A stretch of 64,000 nucleotides of DNA from Pseudomonas sp. UBA5706 (GCF_002419965.1 NZ_DIHC01000046.1:134764-198763), one strand, 5' to 3'; counted from the first letter of the stretch, positions 44,824 to 53,674 are shown. Translations and numbers: made by a program. Notes: generated from the sequence alone by a model not told the origin.

Positions 44824-46116
44824 ATGCTGACTGCCGTACTGATCTTTATCGCCACCATCGCGCTGGTCATCTGGCAACCCAGGGGGCTCGGGGTAGGGTG
44901 GAGTGCAATGCTGGGTGCGATCGTGGCGTTGTTGGCAGGCGTCGTTACGCTTGCAGATATACCACAGGTCTGGCGCATCGTCTGGAATGCCACCGGGACT
45001 TTCATCGCGGTGATCATCATCAGTCTACTGCTTGATGAAGCCGGATTCTTCAAGTGGGCTGCGTTGCATGTCGCTCGGTGGGGGGCGGGAAGCACACGTA
45101 AGCTCTTCGCATTTTTCGTATTGCTGGGTGCGGTGGTGTCGGCGCTGTTCGCCAATGACGGAGCGGCGCTGATTCTCACGCCTATCGTGATCGCGATGTT
45201 GCTGGCATTGCGTTTTTCTCCCGCGGCAACGCTGGCTTTTGTCATGGCAGCCAGTTTTATCGCCGATACGGCGAGCTTGCCGTTAGTGGTCTCCAACCTG
45301 GTCAATATCGTTTCTGCCGACTACTTCCACATTGGCTTCAACGAATATGCCTGGATCATGGTCCCCGTAAACATCGTCAGCGTGGTAGTGACATTAAGCA
45401 TGCTGCTATGGTTTTTTCGCAAAGACCTGCCCAGCACCTATGACCTCGATCATCTGGACAGTCCGGCCGAGGCCATTCACGACCGTGCCACCTTCGTAGC
45501 CCGGTGGTGGGTATTAGCGCTGCTCTTGATCGGCTTCTTCGTCATCGAGCCATTGGGTGTGCCGATCAGCGCTATCGCGGCGTCTTGTGCGTTTGTCCTC
45601 TATGTCATCGCTGCTCGTGGCGATGCGATCGACACCGGCAAGGTGCTCAAAGGGGCGCCATGGCAAGTGGTGATTTTTTCCCTGGGAATGTATCTGGTTG
45701 TCTACGGCCTGAAGAACGCTGGCTTGACTGACCTCATTGCGCAGATCCTAAACGTGTTCGCAGGTTACGGCGTATGGGGCGCATCCCTGGGTACGGGGTT
45801 ACTGACAGCGTTGCTGTCTTCGATCATGAACAACATGCCCACCGTCCTGGTGGGTGCGTTGTCCATTCATGCCGCCGAAGTGGATGGCGTCGTTCAGCAA
45901 GCGATGGTGTACGCCAACCTCATCGGCTGTGACCTGGGTCCGAAGATCACGCCCATTGGGAGCCTGGCCACGCTGTTATGGCTGCATGTACTCGCCAGCA
46001 AGGACATCAAGATCAGTTGGGGCTACTACTTCAGGACCGGCATCCTGCTGACCCTGCCCATCCTCGTCGCCACCTTGTCCGCCCTGGCGGCGCGCCTGAG
46101 CTTGGGCTCGCTTTGA
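44824..46116 (+). CDS. arsB: Arsenite efflux pump ArsB
   Basis: The 430-residue membrane protein has about twelve hydrophobic helices and ArsB signatures: SALFANDGAALILTPIVIAM, ADTASLPLVVSNLVNIVSAD and the C-terminal SSIMNNMPTVLVGALSIHAA with GCDLGPKITPIGSLATLLWL. It exports arsenite and antimonite by proton exchange. The ATG at 44824 gives the family length; an upstream in-frame start at 44731 adds 31 unlike residues and would run through the repeats. It is the only intact gene of this ars locus. Confidence 0.93.
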   Translation: MLTAVLIFIATIALVIWQPRGLGVGWSAMLGAIVALLAGVVTLADIPQVWRIVWNATGTFIAVIIISLLLDEAGFFKWAALHVARWGAGSTRKLFAFFVLLGAVVSALFANDGAALILTPIVIAMLLALRFSPAATLAFVMAASFIADTASLPLVVSNLVNIVSADYFHIGFNEYAWIMVPVNIVSVVVTLSMLLWFFRKDLPSTYDLDHLDSPAEAIHDRATFVARWWVLALLLIGFFVIEPLGVPISAIAASCAFVLYVIAARGDAIDTGKVLKGAPWQVVIFSLGMYLVVYGLKNAGLTDLIAQILNVFAGYGVWGASLGTGLLTALLSSIMNNMPTVLVGALSIHAAEVDGVVQQAMVYANLIGCDLGPKITPIGSLATLLWLHVLASKDIKISWGYYFRTGILLTLPILVATLSALAARLSLGSL

Positions 46117-46163
46117 AAAACCATCGAGCCTGTGCCTGCCTGGCGCCCCTGTAGGAGTCTAGC

Positions 46164-46405
46164 CGGTGGATGCGGATGTTCACCATCCCAAACCAATCTT
46201 CGGTGGCCAAGGCGTTTATAGAGTTCGACGAGCCAGGGCGGATGAAACCGTCTTCACACGACGACGCCTGGTGGATGTGATGCAAGAGCTCATGAAGTTC
46301 ACCCTGCTATTGCGCGATCGCCTGGACTACCTGGTTGATCGATACCGCGAGCGTAAAGAATCCGCCAAAGAACTGTCCAGGCGCGTCAATCAGCGCGCCA
46401 TTTAA
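46164..46405 (+). pseudogene. arsH: arsH C-terminal fragment, frameshifted
   Basis: Only the last third of ArsH, an NADPH-dependent flavoprotein linked to organoarsenical resistance, is present. One frame reads WMRMFTIPNQSSVAKAFIEF and DEPGRMKPSS; after a shift near 46258-46270 another frame reads RRLVDVMQELMKFTLLLRDR and LDYLVDRYRERKESAKELSR to the natural stop. The N-terminal flavin-binding part is deleted, with the join near 46160. Confidence 0.8.
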
Positions 46406-46425
46406 CGCCACCGCGAGGAAACTGC

Positions 46426-46790
46426 ACGAGCCAGGTCACGGTCTATCACAACCCGCAATGTGGCTCCTCTCGAAACACTTTGGCGCTGATCCGCAACAGC
46501 GCAGTACAGCCGACTGTTATCGAGCACCTAAAGACGCCGCCTGACCGCGTTACGCTTGTCAGGCTGGTCGGGGAGATGGGTATCGAGGTGCGAGCCTTGC
46601 TTCGCGTCAAAGGCACTCCGTACCAGGAGTTGGGGTTGGGCGATACATCACTGACCGATGAGCAACTCATCGATGCGATGATCGCTCACCCCATCTTGAT
46701 CAATCGCCCGTCGTCGAGACCGCGTTGGGGACACGCTTGTGTCGTCCTTCGGAAGCAGTCCTCGACCTGCTGCCCCAAGCGCAGCGTTGA
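46426..46790 (+). pseudogene. arsC: arsC arsenate reductase, start mutated and frameshifted
   Basis: The frame TSQVTVYHNPQCGSSRNTLA matches the N-terminus of glutaredoxin-coupled ArsC, with the catalytic cysteine in NPQCGSSR. GAGGAA lies five bases before the position of the expected start, but the codon there is ACG. Similarity continues through EHLKTPPDRVTLVRLVGEMG to MIAHPILINRP, then a loss of two bases near 46708-46711 shifts the frame; the remaining GTRLCRPSEAVLDLLPQAQR is read in another frame up to TGA at 46788. Both defects make it a likely pseudogene. Confidence 0.8.
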
Positions 46791-47158
46791 TGTACCACAA
46801 TCTGTGGCTGGTGGGTTACGGGGATTGGACGGGGCTCGCCTGCGCTACATTGATTGTGGCCCGTACCGCTCGATAAGTAGTCAAGCAAGTGCAAGGCTAT
46901 CTCGCTGGGTCAGCCTGATGGCTGCCCCCGTCCCGAGGACAAGACAGGATTTGGGATCGCCGCAGGGGTTTATCTTTGCTCATCGTGAGAAGGTCGGATT
47001 TCACTGCTGTCGGTCTGTTCGGCAATTTCCATGTGCCTCGCTTCATGGATCGCACCAGTGCACAACACGCCGTACGGAACGCCATGGGAGAGGGATGAAG
47101 GTAAGCTGAATCAGCTGCCGATGATGAACCGACTCCTTCGGCAGCTGCCAGAGAGACC
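46791..47158. other. Intergenic region between arsC remnant and DapA-like gene
   Basis: No supportable gene. A short forward frame ending at 47098 (RSDFTAVGLFGNFHVPRFMD and 15 further residues) has protein-like composition and may be another gene tail; I do not recognise it. A 10-bp inverted repeat, CAGCTGCCGA/TCGGCAGCTG at 47112-47147 with a 16-base loop, lies just after the DapA-like gene on its downstream side and may end its transcript, although no T run follows. Confidence 0.4.
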
Positions 47159-48082
47159 TTATTTAGGTAATACGATTGCCGAACGCGGATCGCTGGCCAG
47201 GGCACGCAGGGCCAGCGCTACTTCTTCGAGCGCCGCGCCTTGCAGGTCCCTCAACGGGTGACGAACCGACCCACCCTTGAATCCGCGCAGGTTCATGATC
47301 GCCTTGGTGGTTTGCGGCTGACCGTGTTTGCGTGCCAGCTCGCGTAACGGGAACCAGAGACGATGCAATTCGATGGCTTTTGTAGCATCGCCTGTCTGCA
47401 ACGCACGGAACGTCGCCAGGATCAGTTCCGGCAAGGCACCACTGTTGGTCGAGCTGATGCCGTCGAAGCCGGCCATCATGGGGCCGCTGAAGACCAGGTC
47501 CGAGGCACAGAACAGGCGAACCTTGCCGCTCAGTTTATTGGCAATGCAGTCGATTACCGTAGGCGTCAGATCCCCTTGTTTCAAGCCCACCACGCCTTCG
47601 ATTCTGGCCAGTTGCTCAATGACCGAAACCGAAAGGGTGATACCGATCCCTGGCGCGTTGTAGATCAGGATGCCGGTCCTGGACAGCGGTGCCATGTCTT
47701 TGAAGAAGCTAACGATCTGGTCATCGGTAATCTCCGATACAAAGGGAGGAGTGACCATCGGCAAACCGCCAAGCTCGCCCGCCAGCTGTGTCAATTCGCG
47801 CACGACACGACTGTCTGAACCCGCGGTGCAGAGCATTACCGGCACGCGGTCGCCCACGATCGCCATCACCTTGCGGAACAGATCGGCGCGTTCTTCACAG
47901 GTCATGACCGGAAACTCGCCGTACGTTCCGCCGATCAGCAAGCCGTCATAACCCAGCTCGATGACGCGCTCGATATTTTCGGCCATCGCCGCGTAATCGA
48001 AATCGCCATTTGCAGTGAAGGGGGTGACGGTGATGTTAAAGATCCCGTGAAGGCGTTCGCGACATTCTTGAATGGTTTGCAT
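47159..48082 (-). CDS. DapA/N-acetylneuraminate-lyase superfamily protein
   Basis: The 307-residue protein has the class I aldolase barrel of this superfamily: GGTYGEFPVMTCEERADLF, the tyrosine in ILIYNAPG and the Schiff-base lysine in VVGLKQGDLTP. Members include dihydrodipicolinate synthase, sialic acid lyase and several keto-acid aldolases or dehydratases. Because it lies in a catabolic module beside an aminotransferase, a retro-aldol cleavage or dehydration of a keto acid is more likely than lysine biosynthesis. The ATG at 48082 follows AAGGA; a frame from 48142 adds 20 residues within the operator region. Confidence 0.88.
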   Translation of the reverse strand: MQTIQECRERLHGIFNITVTPFTANGDFDYAAMAENIERVIELGYDGLLIGGTYGEFPVMTCEERADLFRKVMAIVGDRVPVMLCTAGSDSRVVRELTQLAGELGGLPMVTPPFVSEITDDQIVSFFKDMAPLSRTGILIYNAPGIGITLSVSVIEQLARIEGVVGLKQGDLTPTVIDCIANKLSGKVRLFCASDLVFSGPMMAGFDGISSTNSGALPELILATFRALQTGDATKAIELHRLWFPLRELARKHGQPQTTKAIMNLRGFKGGSVRHPLRDLQGAALEEVALALRALASDPRSAIVLPK

Positions 48083-48114
48083 GCGTGGATCCTTTGGAGG
48101 CTGGACATCGGGGT

Positions 48115-48151
48115 GAGCAGATATTGTATTATCTGTGCTCATATGTACAAT
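48115..48151. promoter_or_regulatory. Candidate operator between DapA-like and GntR genes
   Basis: GAGCAGATA and TATCTGTGCTC (48115-48140) form an imperfect palindrome, and ATTGTA (48123) with TACAAT (48146) form a second, wider one. They lie about 35-70 bases from the DapA-like start, in the gap shared with the divergent GntR gene. GntR-type regulators often bind such AT-rich palindromes. Confidence 0.4.
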
Positions 48152-48256
48152 GAATTTCTGCCGACGATGACGCTCGGTCGTTCATTTGCTTCTAAGCAGA
48201 CCTGTGGGCGTCCTTGGTAGGATGTGCGCACTCTTTATTGTCGAGGTTCACCTTCC

Positions 48257-49210
48257 ATGGCGTCGTTACCGGGCCAGAACAGCCGTCGTCTGGCTAACCA
48301 GATTCTTGATTTCGTGCGTAAGGCGCGCTTCGAGCCTGGCCATCATTTGCGCGAGCAACAGATTGCCGATTTGCTCGGCGTTTCCCGCACGCCTACCCGT
48401 AACGCCTTGAAGCTTCTGGTCGAGGAGGGCATCGTCGAAACTCGCCGGCATCAGGGGTTTTTCCTGCTCAAGGCGTTCGATGCGCTGCAGCGAGTGGAGT
48501 TGAGCGTGTCCTCCAGCGTCGAGGAATCGCTGTATGAACGTCTGGTCAATGATCGGCTTAGCGGCGCGATCGCTCATTCGGTAACGCAGACGGAAATCGC
48601 CACACGCTACGACGTCGACCGGGTCACGCTAATGAAAACCCTGACGCGCATGGCGGAAGACGGGTTGCTGATTCGCAACAAAGGACACGGCTGGAGCTTC
48701 TTGCCGACACTGGATGAAGCGGCATTACGCAGCGGCTACCAGTTCCGCCTGATGGTGGAGCCGGCGAACTTCCTGCAACCGCAGTTCAGGGCTGATGCCG
48801 CGGCGCTTGAGCGTTCACGATTGCAGCATCTGTATCTGGCCAGTCATTCGGACTCGGCGACGGTCAGCAATGCCCAGTTGTTCGAAACCGACGCGCGGTT
48901 TCACGAAATGTTCGCCGAGTTCGGCGGCAATACCTTTGTGATTCAGGCCATTCAGCAACAGAACCGGCTGCGCAAGTTGCTCGAGTTTGCAGGCTATGCC
49001 AACCGGCGCCGAGTGCGCGACTGGTGCGCCGAGCATCTGGCAATTATCGATGCAGTCGCCAGCGGTCGCTACGCCGATGCCAGCGAGCTGATGCGCAAAC
49101 ACCTGACCCACGCTGACACTGCGGCGCAACCCGGCAAAAAGCCGACGCGCAAAGCCTCGGCCGACCTCCGCCCACCCCGTCAGGTGGCGGATGTTCCCAT
49201 TTCCGGCTAG
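48257..49210 (+). CDS. GntR-family regulator with two predicted winged helices
   Basis: The 317-residue protein starts with a GntR winged helix (NQILDFVRKARFEPGHHLRE, then QQIADLLGVSRTPTRNALKL). A second region (YERLVNDRLSGAIAHSVTQT, then EIATRYDVDRVTLMKTLTRM and AEDGLLIRNKGHGW) also has the look of a winged helix, followed by an FCD-like effector domain (LFETDARFHEMFAEFGGNTF). Normal FCD regulators have one DNA-binding domain and about 230 residues. It probably governs this module. A frame from 48224 adds 11 residues. Confidence 0.8.
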   Translation: MASLPGQNSRRLANQILDFVRKARFEPGHHLREQQIADLLGVSRTPTRNALKLLVEEGIVETRRHQGFFLLKAFDALQRVELSVSSSVEESLYERLVNDRLSGAIAHSVTQTEIATRYDVDRVTLMKTLTRMAEDGLLIRNKGHGWSFLPTLDEAALRSGYQFRLMVEPANFLQPQFRADAAALERSRLQHLYLASHSDSATVSNAQLFETDARFHEMFAEFGGNTFVIQAIQQQNRLRKLLEFAGYANRRRVRDWCAEHLAIIDAVASGRYADASELMRKHLTHADTAAQPGKKPTRKASADLRPPRQVADVPISG

Positions 49211-49250
49211 CGCCTGCCAGGCGCTGGTCCTTACGTTGAGAGAGGGCTTC

Positions 49251-50036
49251 ATGGAATTAGGTTTGCGAGGTAAACGTGCGCTGGTGCTGGGCTCAAGCCG
49301 TGGTCTGGGTTTGGCGATTGCGCAGGGTCTTACCGCTGAGGGGGTTGCCGTTACGTTGTGTGGTCGTGGTCATGACGTGCTGGCCGAAGAGGCGCGCAAA
49401 CTGAGCGATTCAGGTGCCCATGCGGACTATCTGGTGCTGGACCTGGCCGATCCCGAACAGCGTCGTGGCGCGTTGGATCGACTGTTAGCCGACGGGCGCG
49501 GTTACGACATTCTGATCAATAACGGTGGCGGTCCTGCACCGGGTGCCGTGTGCGCTGTTGAAACCCGCCAGTGGCAGGCTGCGTTCGACAGCATGGTCTG
49601 CGCGCTGTTTGAAGTCACTGCCAGCATTTTGCCTGGCATGCGCGAACGGGGCTGGGGGCGCATCATCAATGTCGTGTCTTCCGGGGTGGTGCAACCGATT
49701 CCCAATCTGGGGATCTCCAACACCTTGCGCGCCAGCATCATGGGCTGGTCTAAAACCCTGGCCAATGAAGTGGCCGCCGAGGGCGTCACCGTCAACTCGG
49801 TGATTCCCGGACGCATTGCCACCGCCCGCGTCGGCGAGCTGGACCAGGCGGCTGCCAAGCGCGCCGGCTCCACCACCGAGGCCATCGCCACGGCCTCGCG
49901 CAGCACCATCGCGGTCGGCCGCTATGGCGAGCCGTCCGAGTTTGCCGACGCGGTTATCTTCCTGGCCAGCGCCCGAGCGAGCTACATCACCGGTACTTCT
50001 TTGCGGGTCGATGGCGGCCTGATTCGCAGCATTTAA
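49251..50036 (+). CDS. SDR-family protein with atypical active site
   Basis: The 261-residue protein has the Rossmann start LVLGSSRGLGLAIAQGL, the NNGGGPAPG strand and the C-terminal ASYITGTSLRVDGGLI typical of FabG-like reductases. At the position of the catalytic YxxxK it reads SNTLRASIMGWSKTLA, so Tyr is replaced by Ser and Lys by Arg. A catalytic serine may remain in VVSSGVV. The reaction is therefore uncertain. GAGAGAGG precedes the ATG at 49251. The gene follows the GntR regulator by 40 bases. Confidence 0.85.
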   Translation: MELGLRGKRALVLGSSRGLGLAIAQGLTAEGVAVTLCGRGHDVLAEEARKLSDSGAHADYLVLDLADPEQRRGALDRLLADGRGYDILINNGGGPAPGAVCAVETRQWQAAFDSMVCALFEVTASILPGMRERGWGRIINVVSSGVVQPIPNLGISNTLRASIMGWSKTLANEVAAEGVTVNSVIPGRIATARVGELDQAAAKRAGSTTEAIATASRSTIAVGRYGEPSEFADAVIFLASARASYITGTSLRVDGGLIRSI

Positions 50037-50143
50037 ACCCACTGGATCCTGACTCATCCTCCGCTGACTGGGCAGTCGAGCTTTTTCCATGCCACCTGTT
50101 GTTTTAAATGTATCAACATGTGCAAAAACCAAAGGTGACTGAA

Positions 50144-51349
50144 ATGTTCCAAGCGGTTCTGGCGCAGCGAATGCGCCGCGTACGTCCTTCTCCGACAGCA
50201 GAAATCTCCGACAAGGTGCGCGCTTTAACGGCGGCGGGCCATTCGGTGATCAATCTGGGCGAGGGGGAACTGGATTTTCCCACACCCGCGCACATCGCTC
50301 AGGCAGGAATCGATGCGATCAATGCCGGGGAAACCAAATACACGGCGGTCCCCGGCAGCGCGCGCCTGAAGCAGTCGATTATCGACAAATTCAGTCGCGA
50401 GAACGGGCTGGTCTATAACGCTGGCGAAGTGATTGCCGGAGCAGGCGCCAAGCAACTGATCTTTAACGCCCTGATGGCTACCCTGAATGCCGGCGACGAG
50501 GTCATTGTCCCGGCGCCTTACTGGGTTTCCTACCCCGACATGGTTTCATTGGCCGAGGGCGAGACCCGGATCGTGCAGTGCCACGAATCCGATGGCTGGA
50601 AGTTACAGCCCGAGGCCCTTGAGGCCGCTATCACGCCGCGGACCCGATGGGTGTTGCTTAACTCGCCCAATAATCCAACCGGCGCGGTATACAGCCAGGA
50701 TGAAATCAAGGCACTGACCGATGTGTTGCTACGGCACGAGCATGTCCTGGTCCTGGCCGACGACATCTACGAACACACCCGTTTCGGTCGGCCATTTTTC
50801 ACCCCCGCGCAGGTCGAGCCGCTGCTGCGACCACGCACGCTGACGGTCAACGGGCTTTCCAAAGCGTTTTCGATGACGGGTTGGCGCATTGGCTACGCCG
50901 GTGGCCCGAAATGGCTGATCGATGCGCTGCAGGTCCTGCAGTCGCAAAGCACTTCCAACCCCAGTTCGATCTCTCAGGCGGCTGCGATAGCCGCGCTTGA
51001 CGGTGGTACAACGTTCATCGAGGGCTGGATCGATCGACTTGCCGAACGGCGTGACCGAGTGCTGGACAGTCTCGCGCGGATTGCAGGCCTGGAATGTGCC
51101 ATGCCGGAAGGGGCGTTCTATCTGTTCGTGAATTGTCAGGGCATGTACGGCAAAAAGACGCCCGGCGGCAAACTCATTGCCGATGACTTCGACTTCGCCA
51201 GTTATTTGCTGGACGCGGCGAACGTCGGGACCGTGCATGGCTCGGCATTCGGTGCGCCGGGTTATTTGCGCATTGCTTATGCGGTGGATGACCAAGTGCT
51301 AGGTGACGCCTGTCAGCGGCTTGAGCAAGCCTGTGCGCAGTTGAAGTGA
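50144..51349 (+). CDS. PLP-dependent aminotransferase, class I
   Basis: The 401-residue enzyme has the aspartate-aminotransferase fold: YTAVPGSARLKQSIIDKF, LNSPNNPTGAVY, the aspartate in LVLADDIYEHTRF and the PLP lysine in NGLSKAFSMTGWRIGYAGG. The substrate-binding arginine region FGAPGYLRIAYA closes the protein. It should transfer an amino group between an amino acid and a keto acid in the module's pathway. Start may be ATG 50144 or ATG 50108 (12 residues longer). It converges with the M24 gene. Confidence 0.9.
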   Translation: MFQAVLAQRMRRVRPSPTAEISDKVRALTAAGHSVINLGEGELDFPTPAHIAQAGIDAINAGETKYTAVPGSARLKQSIIDKFSRENGLVYNAGEVIAGAGAKQLIFNALMATLNAGDEVIVPAPYWVSYPDMVSLAEGETRIVQCHESDGWKLQPEALEAAITPRTRWVLLNSPNNPTGAVYSQDEIKALTDVLLRHEHVLVLADDIYEHTRFGRPFFTPAQVEPLLRPRTLTVNGLSKAFSMTGWRIGYAGGPKWLIDALQVLQSQSTSNPSSISQAAAIAALDGGTTFIEGWIDRLAERRDRVLDSLARIAGLECAMPEGAFYLFVNCQGMYGKKTPGGKLIADDFDFASYLLDAANVGTVHGSAFGAPGYLRIAYAVDDQVLGDACQRLEQACAQLK

Positions 51350-51401
51350 ACATTTGACATTCCGGTGGTTATCCAGCCACCGGACTGTCGATAGGGGACG
51401 A

Positions 51402-52577
51402 TCAGATTTGCCGCAATGGCCGCTCAAGGCTGCCCAGCACGCGATAGCCGGTTTCGGTAATGACCACCGTCTCGCTCACGCCCACGGTAAATTCGCCGTA
51501 GATGCGCAGGGCGGGCGGAATGTGAAAGCTCATGCCGGGCTCAAGCTCGGTCTTCACGCCGCTGTACAGGCTCAGAATCGACCCTTCGCCCCAGTCGGGC
51601 GCAAACGAAATACCCACCGAATAACCCGTACGCTTCTTGAAGGCATCGGTGAATCCGGCACGATCGATGACCGCCTGGCAAGCGATGTGTGAAGCCTCGC
51701 AAGGCTCGCCGGGGCGCAGGGTGTCCAGCGCCGCTTGCAGCGCTTGCTGGCAGACTTTTTCCATTTCAATGGCGATGGCGGGCGGCTTGCCGAGCCAGGC
51801 GCAGCGCATCAACGCGGCATGATAGCGGTCATGGCTGGCCGCCATTTCGAGAAAGGCCGGCTCTCCCGCTTGCAGAACGCGTCGACGCCAGGTGCCATGC
51901 GGGATGCCGGTGCGCGGGCCGCTCGACACCAACGGTTCCATGCCCATGTATTCGGAACCAGCGGCAATCGAGGCCTGCAGCATCGCAGCCACCAGGTCGT
52001 TTTCACTGGCACCGGCTTTCACCGCATCCATGCCTGCGCGCATGCCGGCATCGACATAACGGGCGGCAAATTCGAGTTTTTCCACTTCGGCGGAGGATTT
52101 CACCGCGCGCAGTTTTTCAATCACCCCGGCGGCGTCATGCACAGTGCCCAGCTTGCCTTGCAGAGCCTCATAGACCGCGATAGGCAGGAACCATCCTCGC
52201 TTGTCGATGGCAATACGGCGATTGCTCCAGCCTTTTTGTTCGATGGCCGCGACCAGAAAGCTCACAGGGTCATCGCCGTCCAGGTACACAGAGGCGTCAC
52301 TGATAAAGGTGTTGGCGATGAAATTGAAATATTCGAGCTGGCGAATCACGAACATCGGCTCGCCGTCGACCGGCAGCACGAGTGCCTGAAAGGTGTAGTA
52401 GCCCGGTGTCTGCTGGCCGGTGAGATAGAAAATATTCTCCGGTCCGGTCACGATCATCACGTCGATGTCCGCCTGCACCAGATTGGCTTTGGCGCGGCGA
52501 ACGCGCTCGGCATATTCGCTGGCAGCGAAAGCCGATTCGCTGCCTTGACGTACGTTGATGGGGCGCGCTTGGTTCAT
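51402..52577 (-). CDS. M24-family creatinase/ectoine-hydrolase-like protein
   Basis: The 391-residue protein has an N-terminal creatinase domain (VMIVTGPENIFYLTGQQTPG) and a pita-bread C-terminal domain. The metal-binding aspartates of aminopeptidase P are not conserved: the first site reads LEMAASHDRYHAALMR. Motifs TGYSVGISFAPDWGEGS and LEPGMSFHIPPALRIYGEFT resemble ectoine hydrolase DoeA and creatinase, which cleave C-N bonds of small cyclic or guanidino compounds without metal. Its start shares one base with the stop of the enolase-family gene (TGATG), showing coupling. Confidence 0.82.
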   Translation of the reverse strand: MNQARPINVRQGSESAFAASEYAERVRRAKANLVQADIDVMIVTGPENIFYLTGQQTPGYYTFQALVLPVDGEPMFVIRQLEYFNFIANTFISDASVYLDGDDPVSFLVAAIEQKGWSNRRIAIDKRGWFLPIAVYEALQGKLGTVHDAAGVIEKLRAVKSSAEVEKLEFAARYVDAGMRAGMDAVKAGASENDLVAAMLQASIAAGSEYMGMEPLVSSGPRTGIPHGTWRRRVLQAGEPAFLEMAASHDRYHAALMRCAWLGKPPAIAIEMEKVCQQALQAALDTLRPGEPCEASHIACQAVIDRAGFTDAFKKRTGYSVGISFAPDWGEGSILSLYSGVKTELEPGMSFHIPPALRIYGEFTVGVSETVVITETGYRVLGSLERPLRQI

Positions 52578-53674
52578 CAGAAACTCCGAATCAGTTCAGT
52601 TTTTTCGAGGTTGAGGGTGATGCCCAATCCGGGTGCCGTGGGCAATCGGGCGTCACCGTCGCGATAGAGCAGGGGGGCTGCCGGGTCGTCGCACAGGCCA
52701 TCGGCGCCATACAGTTCGGCGAAACGCGGGGTGCTTGCGCAGGCCACGTGCAGTGCCGCCGCGGTGGCTGCGGCGCCTTCATTCATTTGTCCGATCATGT
52801 ACGGGACCGAGGCATTGGCCAGTTGTCGGGCGGCCGAAAGGCAAGGGGCGATACCGCCGATTTTCACCAGCTTGAGGTGTGCCCACAGCTTGCCGCCCAA
52901 CTCGCAGAGGCGGTCCACGTCCTCGCCGCTCGCCAGGCTTTCATCGACCATCAGCGGCAGCGGGCTATGCTGCGCAAGCTGCTCCAGTGCATCCCAGCTC
53001 CCTGCGGCAATCGGTTGTTCGACGTAGGCCAGGTTGAACCGGGCCAGCGCTTGGAGGTGTTTCAGCGCGTGCTGCTCTGGCCACTGACCGTTGACATCGA
53101 CGGCTATTTTCACTTTGTCGCCAAAACGGTCTCGCAGGGCCTGCAGGCGCACGAGGTCCTCCTCGAGGGTCCCGACGGCAATGCGCACCTTCAGGTCGCG
53201 AAAGCCTCGTTTTACATAGGCATCCGCCTGCGCGAGGAAAACATCGAACGGCGACCAGAAAAGCGTCTGGTTGCTGGCGTAACGAATGTCCGAGACAGGG
53301 GCGCCCAGCCACTGCGCCAGCGGCAGGCCGGCGCGGCGGGCGAGCAAGTCATGAAGCGCGCAATCGATCAGGTTGCGCACCGGCATGCTCAGGCTGGCTG
53401 CCCACTCCGGCATCTGCCTCAGCAAATCAGAGGGGTTACTGCTCCATGGCAGCATGGCGAGCGCTTGTAACGCCTGAGCGACCACCTGCTCAGCAGCGTA
53501 CCCGTTGAGATAGGCGATGTTGATCCGCACTTCTCCGACGGCCTGATGCTGGCCGTCGTCCAGGCACAAATACAACGCTTGCAGTTCGCCGACACTGCCG
53601 GACGCCGCAGTGTGCAAATGCACGCCATTGCCGTAGTGCAAATCGGCCCGACGCAGGGAGGCCTTGAGTGTCAT
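52577..53674 (-). CDS. Enolase-superfamily protein, muconate-lactonizing subgroup
   Basis: The 365-residue protein has the capping domain and barrel of the superfamily. Visible sites are LKVRI (KxR instead of the usual KxK after the second strand), metal ligands in VDVNGQW, YVEQPI and VDESLASGED, and the far-side lysine in KLVKIGG. Amino-acid racemases, dipeptide epimerases and cycloisomerases share this layout. Next to an M20 amidohydrolase, epimerisation of an N-acyl amino acid or dipeptide is plausible. The start overlaps the M20 stop by four bases. Confidence 0.82.
   Translation of the reverse strand: MTLKASLRRADLHYGNGVHLHTAASGSVGELQALYLCLDDGQHQAVGEVRINIAYLNGYAAEQVVAQALQALAMLPWSSNPSDLLRQMPEWAASLSMPVRNLIDCALHDLLARRAGLPLAQWLGAPVSDIRYASNQTLFWSPFDVFLAQADAYVKRGFRDLKVRIAVGTLEEDLVRLQALRDRFGDKVKIAVDVNGQWPEQHALKHLQALARFNLAYVEQPIAAGSWDALEQLAQHSPLPLMVDESLASGEDVDRLCELGGKLWAHLKLVKIGGIAPCLSAARQLANASVPYMIGQMNEGAAATAAALHVACASTPRFAELYGADGLCDDPAAPLLYRDGDARLPTAPGLGITLNLEKTELIRSF

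Noticed and set aside
47159..48082. Lysine-biosynthesis dapA
   Set aside because: Neighbours are catabolic genes with a dedicated regulator, and the superfamily has many lyases; the name dapA is not justified.
51735..52667. 310-codon forward ORF opposite the M24 gene
   Set aside because: Shadow frame; the reverse strand carries full M24 similarity.
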